Shown piece by piece: positions 52,870 through 64,000 of a stretch of DNA of 64,000 nt. Location: positions 1 to 64,000 of the forward strand of contig JBAKBP010007908.1 of assembly GCA_037953745.1 (NCBI GenBank). Direction: 5' to 3'. The stretch comes from Lithodes maja (lineage: Eukaryota; Arthropoda; Malacostraca; Decapoda; Lithodidae). The translations under genes were made by a program, and so were the position numbers. Below the pieces are notes generated by a model that worked only from the letters and a program-made list of their open reading frames with translations, was not told the origin of the DNA and did no database searches. The first letter of the stretch is position 1. Every line of letters begins with the position of its first letter.

Positions 52870-55800
52870 TGTCTATCTACATTAGACGTAGTAGACACAC
52901 AATGGAGCTCAAATTCCCCTAAAAAATAGGTTAGTTAATAATTAATGTACAATCTCAGAAAAAACATAAAATTCTCTCTAAAAAATATTTTCTGAGATTG
53001 GACACTAAAGTGAATTATTGGTCTTGTATGGTGGAGACACGAAGCGGGGTTTAGAGCCTCTATAACTGGGCTATCTACACGAGACGTAGACATATAATAG
53101 AGCTAAAATCACCCTAAAAACTAGGCTAGTTAACATTGAATTAACCAAAATAATATTCTCTCTAAAAATATTTTCTGAGATTGGACACTAAAGTGAATTA
53201 ATGGTCTTGTATGGTGGAGACAAGAAGCGGGATTTAGAGCCTCTATAACTGGGCTATCTACATGAGACGTAGACATATAATAGAGCTAAAATCACCATAA
53301 AAACTAGGCTAGTTATCATTGAATTGACCAAAATAATATTCTCTCTAAAAAATATTTTCTGAGATTGGACACTAAAGTGAATTATTGATCTTGTATGGTG
53401 GAGACACGAAGCGGGGTTTAGAGCCTCTATAACTGGGCTATCTACACGAGACGTAGACATATAATAGAGCTAAAATCACCCTAAAAACTAGGCTAGTTAA
53501 CATTGAATTGACCAAAATAATATTCTCTCTAAAAATATTTTCTAACTGGGCTATCTACACGAGACGTAGACATATAATAGAGCTAAAATCACCCTACAAA
53601 CTAGGCTAGTTAACATTGAATTGACAACATAATATTCTCTCTAAAAATATTTTCTAACTGGGCTATCTACACGAGACGTAGACATATAATAGAGCTAAAA
53701 TCACCCTAAAAACTAGGCTAGTTAACATTGAATTAACCAAAATAAGATTCTCTCTAAAAATATTTTCTGAGATTGGACACTAAAGTGAATTATTGGTCTT
53801 GTATAGTGGAGACATGAAGCGGGGTTTAGAGCCTCTATAACTGGGTTATCTTAATACATGAGACGTAGACATATAATAGAGCTAAAATCAGCCTAATAAC
53901 TAGGCTAGTTAACATTGAATTGACCAAAATAAGATTCTCTCTAAAAATATTTTCTGAGATTGGACACTAAAGTGAATTAATGGTCTTGTGTAGGGGAGAC
54001 ATGAAGCGAGGTTTAGAGCCTCTATAACTGGGTTATCTTAATACATGAGACGTAGACATATAATAGAGCTAAAATCAGCCTAATAACTAGGCTAGTTAAC
54101 ATTGAAATGACCAAAATAAGATTCTCTCTAAAAATATTTTCTGAGATTGGACACTAAAGTGAATTAATGGTCTTGTGTAGGGGAGACATGAAGCGAGGTT
54201 TAGAGCCTCTATAACTGGGTTATCTTAATACATGAGACGTAGACATATAATAGAGCTAAAATCAGCCTAATAACTAGGCTAGTTAACATTGAATTGACCA
54301 AAATAAGATTCTCTCTAAAAATATTTTCTGAGATTGGACACTAAAGTGAATTAATGGTCTTGTGTAGGGGAGACATGAAGCGAGGTTTAGAGCCTCTATA
54401 ACTGGGTTATCTTAATACATGAGACGTAGACATATAATAGAGCTAAAATCAGCCTAATAACTAGGCTAGTTAACATTGAATTGACCAAAATAAGATTCTC
54501 TCTAAAAAATATTTTCTGAGATTGGACACTAAAGTGAATTAATGGTCTTGTGTAGGGGAGACATGAAGCGAGGTTTAGAGCCTCTATAACTGGGTTATCT
54601 TAATACATGAGACGTAGACATATAATAGAGCTAAAATCAGCCTAATAACTAGGCTAGTTAACATTGAATTGACCAAAATAAGATTCTCTCTAAAAATATT
54701 TTCTGAGATTGGACACTAAAGTGAATTATTGGTCTTGTATAGGGGAGACATGAAGCGAGGTTTAGAGCCTCTATAACTGGGTTATCTTAATACATGAGAC
54801 GTAGACATATAATAGAGCTAAAATCAGCCTAATAACTAGGCTAGTTAACATTGAATTGACCAAAATAAGATTCTCTCTAAAAATATTTTCTGAGATTGGA
54901 CACTAAAGTGAATTATTGGTCTTGTATAGGGGAGACATGAAGCGAGGTTTAGAGCCTCTATAACTGGGTTATCTTAATACACGAGACGTAGACATATAAT
55001 AGAGCTAAAATCAGCCTAATAACTAGGCTAGTTAACATTGAATTGACCAAAATAAGATTCTCTCTAAAAATATTTTCTGAGATTGGACACTAAAGTGAAT
55101 TAATGGTCTTGTATAGGGGAGACACGAAACTCCATTTAGAGCCCCTATAACTGGGTTATCTTAATACACGAGACGTAGACAAATAATAGAGCTAAAATCA
55201 GCCTAATAACAAGGCTAGTTAACATTGAATTGACCAAAATAAGATTTTCTCTAAAACTATTTTCTGAGATTGGACACTAAAGTGAATTAATGGTCTTGTA
55301 TAGGGGAGACACGAAACGCGATTTAGAGCCCCTATAACTGGGCTATCTTAATACATGAGACGTAGACATATAATAGAGCTAAAATCACCCTAAAAACTAG
55401 GCTAGTTAACATTGAATTGACCAAAATAAGATTCTCTCTAAAAATATTTTCTGAGATTGGACACTAAAGTGAATTAATGGTCTTGTGTAGGGGAGACACG
55501 AAACCCCATTTAGAGCCCCTATAACTGGGCTATCTTAATACATGAGACGTAGACATATAATAGAGCTAAAATCACCCTAAAAACTAGGCTAGTTAACATT
55601 GAATTGACCAAAATAAGATTTTCTCTAAAAATATTTTCTGAGATTGGACACTAAAGTGAATTAATGGTCTTGTGTAGGGGAGACATGAAGCGAGGTTTAG
55701 AGCCTCTATAACTGGGTTATCTTAATACATGAGACGTAGACATATAATAGAGCTAAAATCAGCCTAAAAACTAGGCTAGTTAACATTGAATTGACCAAAA

Positions 55801-57650
55801 TAAGATTTTCTCTAAAAATATTTTCTGAGATTGGACACTAAAGTGAATTAATGGTCTTGTATAGGGAGACACGAAACCCCATTTAGAGCCCCTATAACTG
55901 GGCTATCTTAATACATGAGACGTAGACATATAATAGAGCTAAAATCAGCCTAATAGCTAGACTAGTTAACATTGAATTGACCAAAATAAGATTATCTCTA
56001 AAAATATTTTCTGAGATTGGACACTAAAGTGAATTAATGGTCTTGTATAGGGGAGACACGAATTTAGAGCCCCTATAACTGGGCTATCTTAATACATGAG
56101 ACGTAGACATATAATAGAGCTAAAATCAGCCTAATAACTAGGCTAGTTAACATTGAATTGACCAAAATAAGATTATCTCTAAAAATATTTTCTGAGATTG
56201 GACACTAAAGTGAATTAATGGTCTTGTATAGGGGAGACACGAATTTAGAGCCCCTATAACTGGGCTATCTTAATACATGAGACGTAGACATATAATAGAG
56301 CTAAAATCAGCCTAATAACAAGGCTAGTTAACATTGAATTGACCAAAATAAGATTCTCTCTAAAAATATTTTCTGAGATTGGACACTAAAGTGAATTAAT
56401 GGTCTTGTATAGGGGAGACATGAATTTAGAGCCCCTATAACTGGGCTATCTTAATACATGAGACGTAGACATATAATAGAGCTAAAATCAGCCTAATAAC
56501 AAGGCTAGTTAACATTGAATTGACCAAAATAAGATTCTCTCTAAAACTATTTTCTGAGATTGGACACTAAAGTGAATTAATGGTCTTGTATAGTGGAGAC
56601 ACGAAACGCGATTTAGAGCCCCTATAACTGGGCTATCTTAATACATGAGACGTAGACATATAATAGAACTAAAATCAGCCTAATAACAAGGCTAGTTAAC
56701 ATTGAATTGACCAAAATAAGATTCTCTCTAAAACTATTTTCTGAGATTGGACACTAAAGTGAATTAATGGTCTTGTATAGGGGAGATAAGAAACGCGATT
56801 TAGAGCCGCTATAACTGGGCTATCTTAATACATGAGACGTAGACATGTAATAGAACTAAAATCACCCTAAAAACTAGGCTAGTTAACATTGAATTGACCA
56901 AAATAAGATTCTCTCTAAAAAATATTTTCTGAGATTGGACACTAAAGTGAATTAATGGTCTTGTATAGGGGAGATAAGAAACGCGATTTAGAGCCGCTAT
57001 AACAGGGTTATCTTAATACACGAGACGTAGACATATAATAGAGCTAAAATCACCCTAATAACTAGGCTAGTTAACATTGAATTGACAAAATAATATTTTC
57101 TCTAAAAATATTTTCTGAGATTGGACACTAAAGTGAATTAATGGTCTTGTATAGGGGAGACACGAAACGCGATTTAGAGCCCCTATAACTGGGCTATCTT
57201 AATACATGAGACGTAGACATATAATAGAACTAAAATCACCCTAAAAACTAGGCTAGTTAACATTGAATTGACCAAAATAAGATTCTCTCTAAAAATATTT
57301 TCTGAGATTGGACACTAAAGTGAATTAATGGTCTTGTATAGGGGAGATAAGAAACGCGATTTAGAGCCGCTATAACTGGGTTATCTTAATACATGAGACG
57401 TATACATATAATAGAGCTAAAATCACCCTAATAACTAGGCTAGTTAACATTGAATTGACAAAATAATATTTTCTCTAAAAATATTTTCTGAGATTGGACA
57501 CTAAAGTGAATTAATGGTCTTGTATAGGGGAGATAAGAAACGCGATTTAGAGCCGCTATAACTGGGTTTTCTTAATACACGAGAGGTAGACATATAATAG
57601 AGCTAAAATCACCCTAATAACTAGGCTAATTAACATTGAATTGACAAAAT
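52870..57650 (+). repeat. Satellite array, subfamily A (about 187-bp monomers)
   Basis: Monomers marked by gagattggacactaaagtga, aattaatggtcttgt, tataactggg, gagacgtagacatataatag, gctaaaatca and an inverted ctaggctag core. Spacing is 187-188 bp (for example 54,143, 54,330, 54,518). Near 53,540 and 53,655 two monomers lack about 72 bp. The left edge is most diverged, as expected at an array border. Confidence 0.95.
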
Positions 57651-60600
57651 AATATTTTCTCAAAAACTATTTTCTGAGATTGGACACTAAAGTGAATTAA
57701 TGGTCTTGTGTAGGGGAGACATAAAACGGGATTTAGAGCCGCTATAACTGGGCTATCTACACGAGAGGTAGACATATAATAGAGCTAAAATCACCCTAAA
57801 AACTAGGCTAATTAACATTGAATTGACAAAATAATATTTTCTCAAAAACTATTTTCTGAGATTGGACACTAAAGTGAATTGGTCTTGTATGGTGGAGACA
57901 TAAAAACGGGATTTAGAGCCTCTATAACTGGGCTATCTTAATACATGAGAGGTAGACATATAATAGAGCTAAAATCACCCTAAAAACTAGGCTAATTAAC
58001 ATTGAATTGACAAAATAATATTTTCTCAAAAACTATTTTCTGAGATTGGACACTAAAGTGAATTGGTCTTGTATGGTGGAGACATAAAAACGGGATTTAG
58101 AGCCTCTATAACTGGGCTATCTTAATACATGAGAGGTAGACATATAATAGAGCTAAAATCACCCTAAAAACTAGGCTAATTAACATTGAATTGACAAAAT
58201 AATATTTTCTCAAAAACTATTTTCTGAGATTGGACACTAAAGTGAATTGGTCTTGTATGGTGGAGACATAAAAACGGGATTTAGAGCCTCTATAACTGGG
58301 CTATCTTAATACAAAAGAGGTAGACATATAATAGAGCTAAAATCACCCTAAAAACTAGGCTAATTAACATTGAATTGACAAAATAATATTTTCTCAAAAA
58401 ATATTTTCTGAGATTGGACACTAAAGTGAATTGGTCTTGTATGGTGGAGACATAAAACGGGATTTAGAGCCTCTATAACTGGGCTATCTTAATACACGAG
58501 AGGTAGACATATAATAGAGCTAAAATCACCCTAAAAACTAGGCTAATTAACATTGAATTGACAAAATAATATTTTCTCAAAAACTATTTTCTGAGATTGG
58601 ACACTAAAGTGAATTGGTCTTGTATGGTGGAGACATAAAAACGGGATTTAGAGCCTCTATAACTGGGCTATCTTAATACACGAGAGGTAGACATATAATA
58701 GAGCTAAAATCACCCTAAAAACTAGGCTAATTAACATTGAATTGACAAAATAATATTTTCTCAAAAACTATTTTCTGAGATTGGACACTAAAGTGAATTG
58801 GTCTTGTATGGTGGAGACATAAAAACGGGATTTAGAGCCTCTATAACTGGGCTATCTTAATACACGAGAGGTAGACATATAATAGAGCTAAAATCACCCT
58901 AAAAACTAGGCTAATTAACATTGAATTGACAAAATAATATTTTCTCAAAAACTATTTTCTGAGATTGGACACTAAAGTGAATTGGTCTTGTATGGTGGAG
59001 ACATAAAAACGGGATTTAGAGCCTCTATAACTGGGCTATCTTAATACACGAGAGGTAGACATATAATAGAGCTAAAATCACCCTAAAAACTAGGCTAATT
59101 AACATTGAATTGACAAAATAATATTTTCTCAAAAACTATTTTCTGAGATTGGACACTAAAGTGAATTGGTCTTGTATGGTGGAGACATAAAAACGGGATT
59201 TAGAGCCTCTATAACTGGGCTATCTTAATACACGAGAGGTAGACATATAATAGAGCTAAAATCACCCTAACAACTAGGCTAATTAACATTGAATTGACAA
59301 AATAATATTTTCTCAAAAACTATTTTCTGAGATTGGACACTAAAGTGAATTGGTCTTGTATGGTGGAGACATAAAAACGGGATTTAGAGCCTCTATAACT
59401 GGGCTATCTTAATACACGAGAGGTAGACATATAATAGAGCTAAAATCACCCTAAAAACTAAGATAATTAACATTGAATTGACAAAATAATATTTTCTCAA
59501 AAACTATTTTCTGAGATTGGACACTAAAGTGAATTGGTCTTGTATGGTGGAGACATAAAAACGGGATTTAGAGCCTCTATAACTGGGCTATCTTAATACA
59601 CGAGAGGTAGACATATAATAGAGCTAAAATCACCCTAAAAACTAGTCTAATTAACATTGAATTGACAAAATAATATAAACGGGATTTAGAGCCTCTATAA
59701 CTGGGCTATCTTAATACATGAGAGGTAGACATATAATAGAGCTAAAATCACCCTAAAAACTAGGCTAATTAACATTGAATTGACAAAATAATAATTTCTC
59801 AAAAACTATTTTCTGAGATTGGACACTAAAGTGAATTGGTCTTGTATGGTGGAGACATAAAAACGGGATTTAGAGCCTCTATAACTGGGCTATCTTAATA
59901 CATGAGAGGTAGACATATAATAGAGCTAAAATCACCCTAAAAACTAGGCTAATTAACATTGAATTGACAAAATAATATTTTCTCAAAAACAATTTTCTGA
60001 GATTGGACACTAAAGTGATTTGGTCTTGTATGGTGGAGACATAAAAACGGGATTTAGAGCCTCTATAACTGGGCTATCTTAATACACGAGAGGTAGACAT
60101 ATAATAGAGCTAAAATCACCCTAAAAACTAGGCTAATTAACATTGAATTGACAAAATAATATTTTCTCAAAAACTATTTTCTGAGATTGGACACTAAAGT
60201 GAATTGGTCTTGTATGGTGGAGACACAAAACGGGATTTAGAGCCTCTATAACTGGGCAATCTTAATACACGAGAGGTAGACATATAATAGAGCTAAAATC
60301 ACCCTAAAAACTAGGCTAATTAACATTGAATTGACAAAATAATATTTTCTCAAAAACTATTTTCTGAGATTGGACACTAAAGTGAATTGGTCTTGTATGG
60401 TGGAGACACAAAACGGGATTTAGAGCCTCTATAACTGGGCTATCTTAATACAAGAGAGGTAGACACATAATAGAGCTAAAATCACCCTAAAAACTAGGCT
60501 AATTAACATTGAATTGACAAAATAATATTTTCTCAAAAACTATTTTCTGAGATTGGACACTAAAGTGAATTGGTCTTGTATGGTGGAGACATAAAAACGG

Positions 60601-63600
60601 GATTTAGAGCCTCTATAACTGGGCTATCTTAATACACGAGAGGTAGACACATAATAGAGCTAAAATCACCCTAAAAACTAGGCTAATTAACATTGAATTG
60701 ACAAAATAATATTTTCTCAAAAACTATTTTCTGAGATTGGACACTAAAGTGAATTGGTCTTGTATGGTGGAGACATAAAAACGGGATTTAGAGCCTCTAT
60801 AACTGGGCTATCTTAATACACGAGAGGTAGACATATAATAGAGCTAAAATCACCCTAAAAACTAGGCTAATTAACATTGAATTGACAAAATAATATTTTC
60901 TCAAAACTATTTTCTGAGATTGGACACTAAAGTGAATTGGTCTTGTATGGTGGAGACATAAAAACGGGATTTAGAGCCTCTATAACTGGGCTATCTACAT
61001 ACACGAGAGGTAGACATATAATAGAGCTAAAATCACCCTAAAAACTAGGCTAATTAACATTGAATTGACAAAATAATATTTTCTCAAAAACTATTTTCTG
61101 AGATTGGACACTAAAGTGAATTGGTCTTGTATGGTGGAGACACAAAACGGGATTTAGAGCCTCTATAACTGGGCTATCTACATACACGAGAGGTAGACAT
61201 ATAATAGAGCTAAAATCACCCTAAAAACTAAGATAATTAACATTGAATTGACAAAATAATATTTTCTCAAAAACTATTTTCTGAGATTGGACACTAAAGT
61301 GAATTGGTCTTGTATGGTGGAGACACAAAACGGGATTTAGAGCCTCTATAACTGGGCTATCTTAATACACGAGAGGTAGACATATAATAGAGCTAAAATC
61401 ACCCTAAAAACTAGTCTAATTAACATTGAATTGACAAAATAATATAAACGGGATTTAGAGCCTCTATAACTGGGCTATCTTAATACACGAGAGGTAGACA
61501 TATAATACAGCTAAAATCACCCTAAAAACTAAGATAATTAACATTGAATTGACAAAATAATAATTTCTCAAAAACTATTTTCTGAGATTGGACACTAAAG
61601 TGAATTGGTCTTGTATGGTGGAGACACAAAACGGGATTTAGAGCCTCTATAACTGGGCTATCTTAATACACGAGAGGTAGACATATAATAGAGCTAAAAT
61701 CACCCTAAAAACTAAGATAATTAACATTGAATTGACAAAATAATAATTTCTCAAAAACTATTTTCTGAGATTGGACACTAAAGTGAATTGGTCTTGTATG
61801 GTGGAGACATAAAAACGGGATTTAGAGCCTCTATAACTGGGCTATCTACATACACGAGAGGTAGACATATAATAGAGCTAAAATCACCCTAAAAACTAGG
61901 CTAATTAACATTGAATTGACAAAATAATATTTTCTCAAAAACTATTTTCTGAGATTGGACACTAAAGTGAATTGGTCTTGTATGGTGGAGACACAAAACG
62001 GGATTTAGAGCCTCTATAACTGGGCTATCTTAATACACGAGAGGTAGACATATAATAGAGCTAAAATCACCCTAAAAACTAAGATAATTAACATTGAATT
62101 GACAAAATAATAATTTCTCAAAAACTATTTTCTGAGATTGGACACTAAAGTGAATTGGTCTTGTATGGTGGAGACACAAAACGGGATTTAGAGCCTCTAT
62201 AACTGGGCTATCTTAATACACGAGAGGTAGACATATAATAGAGCTAAAATCACCCTAAAAACTAGGCTAATTAACATTGAATTGACAAAATAATATTTTC
62301 TCAAAAACTATTTTCTGAGATTGGACACTAAAGTGATTTGGTCTTGTATGGTGGAGACATACAAACGGGATTTAGAGCCTCTATAACTGGGCTATCTTAA
62401 TACACGAGAGGTAGACATATGATAGAGCTAAAATCACCCTAAAAACTAGGCTAATTAACATTGAATTGACAAAATAATAATTTCTCAAAAACTATTTTCT
62501 GAGATTGGACACTAAAGTGATTTGGTCTTGTATGGTGGAGACACAAAACGGGATTTAGAGCCTCTATAACTGGGCTATCTTAATACACGAGAGGTAGACA
62601 TATAATAGAGCTAAAATCACCCTAAAAACTAGGCTAATTAACATTGAATTGACAAAATAATAATTTCTCAAAAACTATTTTCTGAGATTGGACACTAAAG
62701 TGATTTGGTCTTGTATGGTGGAGACACAAAACGGGATTTAGAGCCTCTATAACTGGGCTATCTTAATACACAAGAGGTAGACACATAATAGAGCTAAAAT
62801 CACCCTAAAAACTAAGATAATTAACATTGAATTGACAAAATAATAATTTCTCAAAAACTATTTTCTGAGATTGGACACTAAAGTGAATTGGTCTTGTATG
62901 GTGGAGACATAAAAACGGGATTTAGAGCCTCTATAACTGGGCTATCTTAATACACGAGAGGTAGACACATAATAGAGCTAAAATCACCCTAAAAACTAAG
63001 ATAATTAACATTGAATTGACAAAATAATATTTTCTCAAAAACTATTTTCTGAGATTGGACACTAAAGTGAATTGGTCTTGTATGGTGGAGACACAAAACG
63101 GGATTTAGAGCCTCTATAACTGGGCTATCTTAATACACGAGAGGTAGACACATAATAGAGCTAAAATCACCCTAAAAACTAGGCTAATTAACATTGAATT
63201 GACAAAATAATATTTTCTCAAAAACTATTTTCTGAGATTGGACACTAAAGTGAATTGGTCTTGTATGGTGGAGACACAAAACGGGATTTAGAGCCTCTAT
63301 AACTGGGCTATCTTAATACACGAGAGGTAGACACATAATAGAGCTAAAATCACCCTAAAAACTAGGCTAATTAACATTGAATTGACAAAATAATATTTTC
63401 TCAAAAACTATTTTCTGAGATTGGACACTAAAGTGAATTGGTCTTGTATGGTGGAGACACAAAACACGATTTAGAGCCCCTATAACTGGGCTATCTTAAT
63501 ACACGAGAGGTAGACACATAATAGAGCTAAAATCACCCTAAAAACTAAGATAATTAACATTGAATTGACAAAATAATATTTTCTCAAAAACTATTTTCTG

Positions 63601-64000
63601 AGATTGGACACTAAAGTGAATTGGTCTTGTATGGTGGAGACATAAAACGGGATTTAGAGCCTCTATAACTGGGCTATCTTAATACATGAGAGGTAGACAT
63701 ATAATAGAGCTAAAATCACCCTAAAAACTAGGCTAATTAACATTGAATTGACAAAATATTATTTTCTCAAAAACTATTTTCTGAGATTGGACACTAAAGT
63801 GAATTGGTCTTGTATGGTGGAGACATAAAACGGGATTTAGAGCCTCTATAACTGGGCTATCTTAATACATGAGAGGTAGACATATAATAGAGCTAAAATC
63901 ACCCTAAAAACTAAGATAATTAACATTGAATTGACAAAATAATATTTTCTCAAAAACTATTTTCTGAGATTGGACACTAAAGTGAATTGGTCTTGTATGG
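57650..64000 (+). repeat. Satellite array, subfamily B (about 184-bp monomers), runs off window
   Basis: About 34 monomers spaced 184 bp (58,041, 58,225, 58,409), distinguished by gtgaattggtcttgtatggt, gagaggtagacatata, ctaggctaattaac and tctcaaaaactattttctg. Change from subfamily A is gradual over about 57,000-57,900. Two copies of a rare deleted monomer 1,769 bp apart show block duplication. No coding content. Confidence 0.95.

Noticed and set aside
52870..64000. Regularly spaced repeats as a CRISPR array
   Set aside because: Monomers are 184-187 bp and contiguous with no unique spacers; the context is eukaryotic. This is satellite DNA.

Overview
The window looks like repeat-rich nuclear DNA of an arthropod, most plausibly a decapod crustacean. 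Evidence seen: consensus spliceosomal splice sites (polypyrimidine-CAG / AAG-GT), TATA and AATAAA signals, LINE reverse transcriptase pieces, tRNA-derived (A box/B box) short repeats, TTAA-flanked piggyBac-like MITEs, foldback elements and long satellite arrays. The crustacean guess is inference. It rests mainly on a broken gene resembling the PIF-type envelope proteins of nuclear arthropod large DNA viruses (baculo-, nudi-, nimavirus lineage), whose relatives are known as endogenous copies in decapod genomes.

Layout. (1) 239-3287, minus: a long intronless gene with an N-terminal von Willebrand A (vWA) domain and C-terminal zinc-binding and RING-like motifs, in two overlapping frames separated by one frameshift. 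It has a TATA box, and an AATAAA overlaps its stop codon. (2) 3.7-8.3 kb: LINE fragment, three 315-bp tRNA-like repeats (the second interrupted by a TTAA element whose empty site is preserved next door), and MITEs. (3) 8355-9344: a PIF-3-like gene with one in-frame stop. (4) 9.4-18.4 kb: a segmental duplication carrying two copies of an unrecognised small gene (12.2 and 17.3 kb), plus foldback elements and 365-bp arrays. (5) 18.4-23.7 kb: 648-bp tandem array, a second foldback, and an inverted copy of the neighbouring repeat block. (6) 23.8-25.9 kb: 344-bp tandem array. (7) 26,274-33,596, plus: a spliced gene with phase-0 mini-exons and a large Ser/Gly/Pro-rich last exon; its introns contain 365-bp repeats and satellite monomers. 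(8) 33.6-42.8 kb: MITEs, a DIRS-like fragment, a minisatellite complex with trapped LINE pieces. (9) 42.8-46.3 kb: diverged repeats with Ty3/Gypsy fragments. (10) 46.3-48.7 kb: 155-bp array interrupted by a TTAA element. (11) 48.7-52.8 kb: a 1,345-bp unit with two convergent ORFs in up to four copies. (12) About 52.9-64 kb: a satellite of 184-187-bp monomers, running off the window.

Functional coherence is limited. The strongest real coding units are the vWA/RING gene, the PIF-like relic, the duplicated 12.2/17.3-kb gene, the mini-exon gene and the tandemly amplified convergent pair. Shared flanking modules tie the 12.2/17.3-kb gene to the 1,345-bp unit, and the satellite to the mini-exon gene. 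This suggests an old inserted element, possibly viral, repeatedly broken up and amplified by satellite and transposon activity. No claim here was tested by database search.
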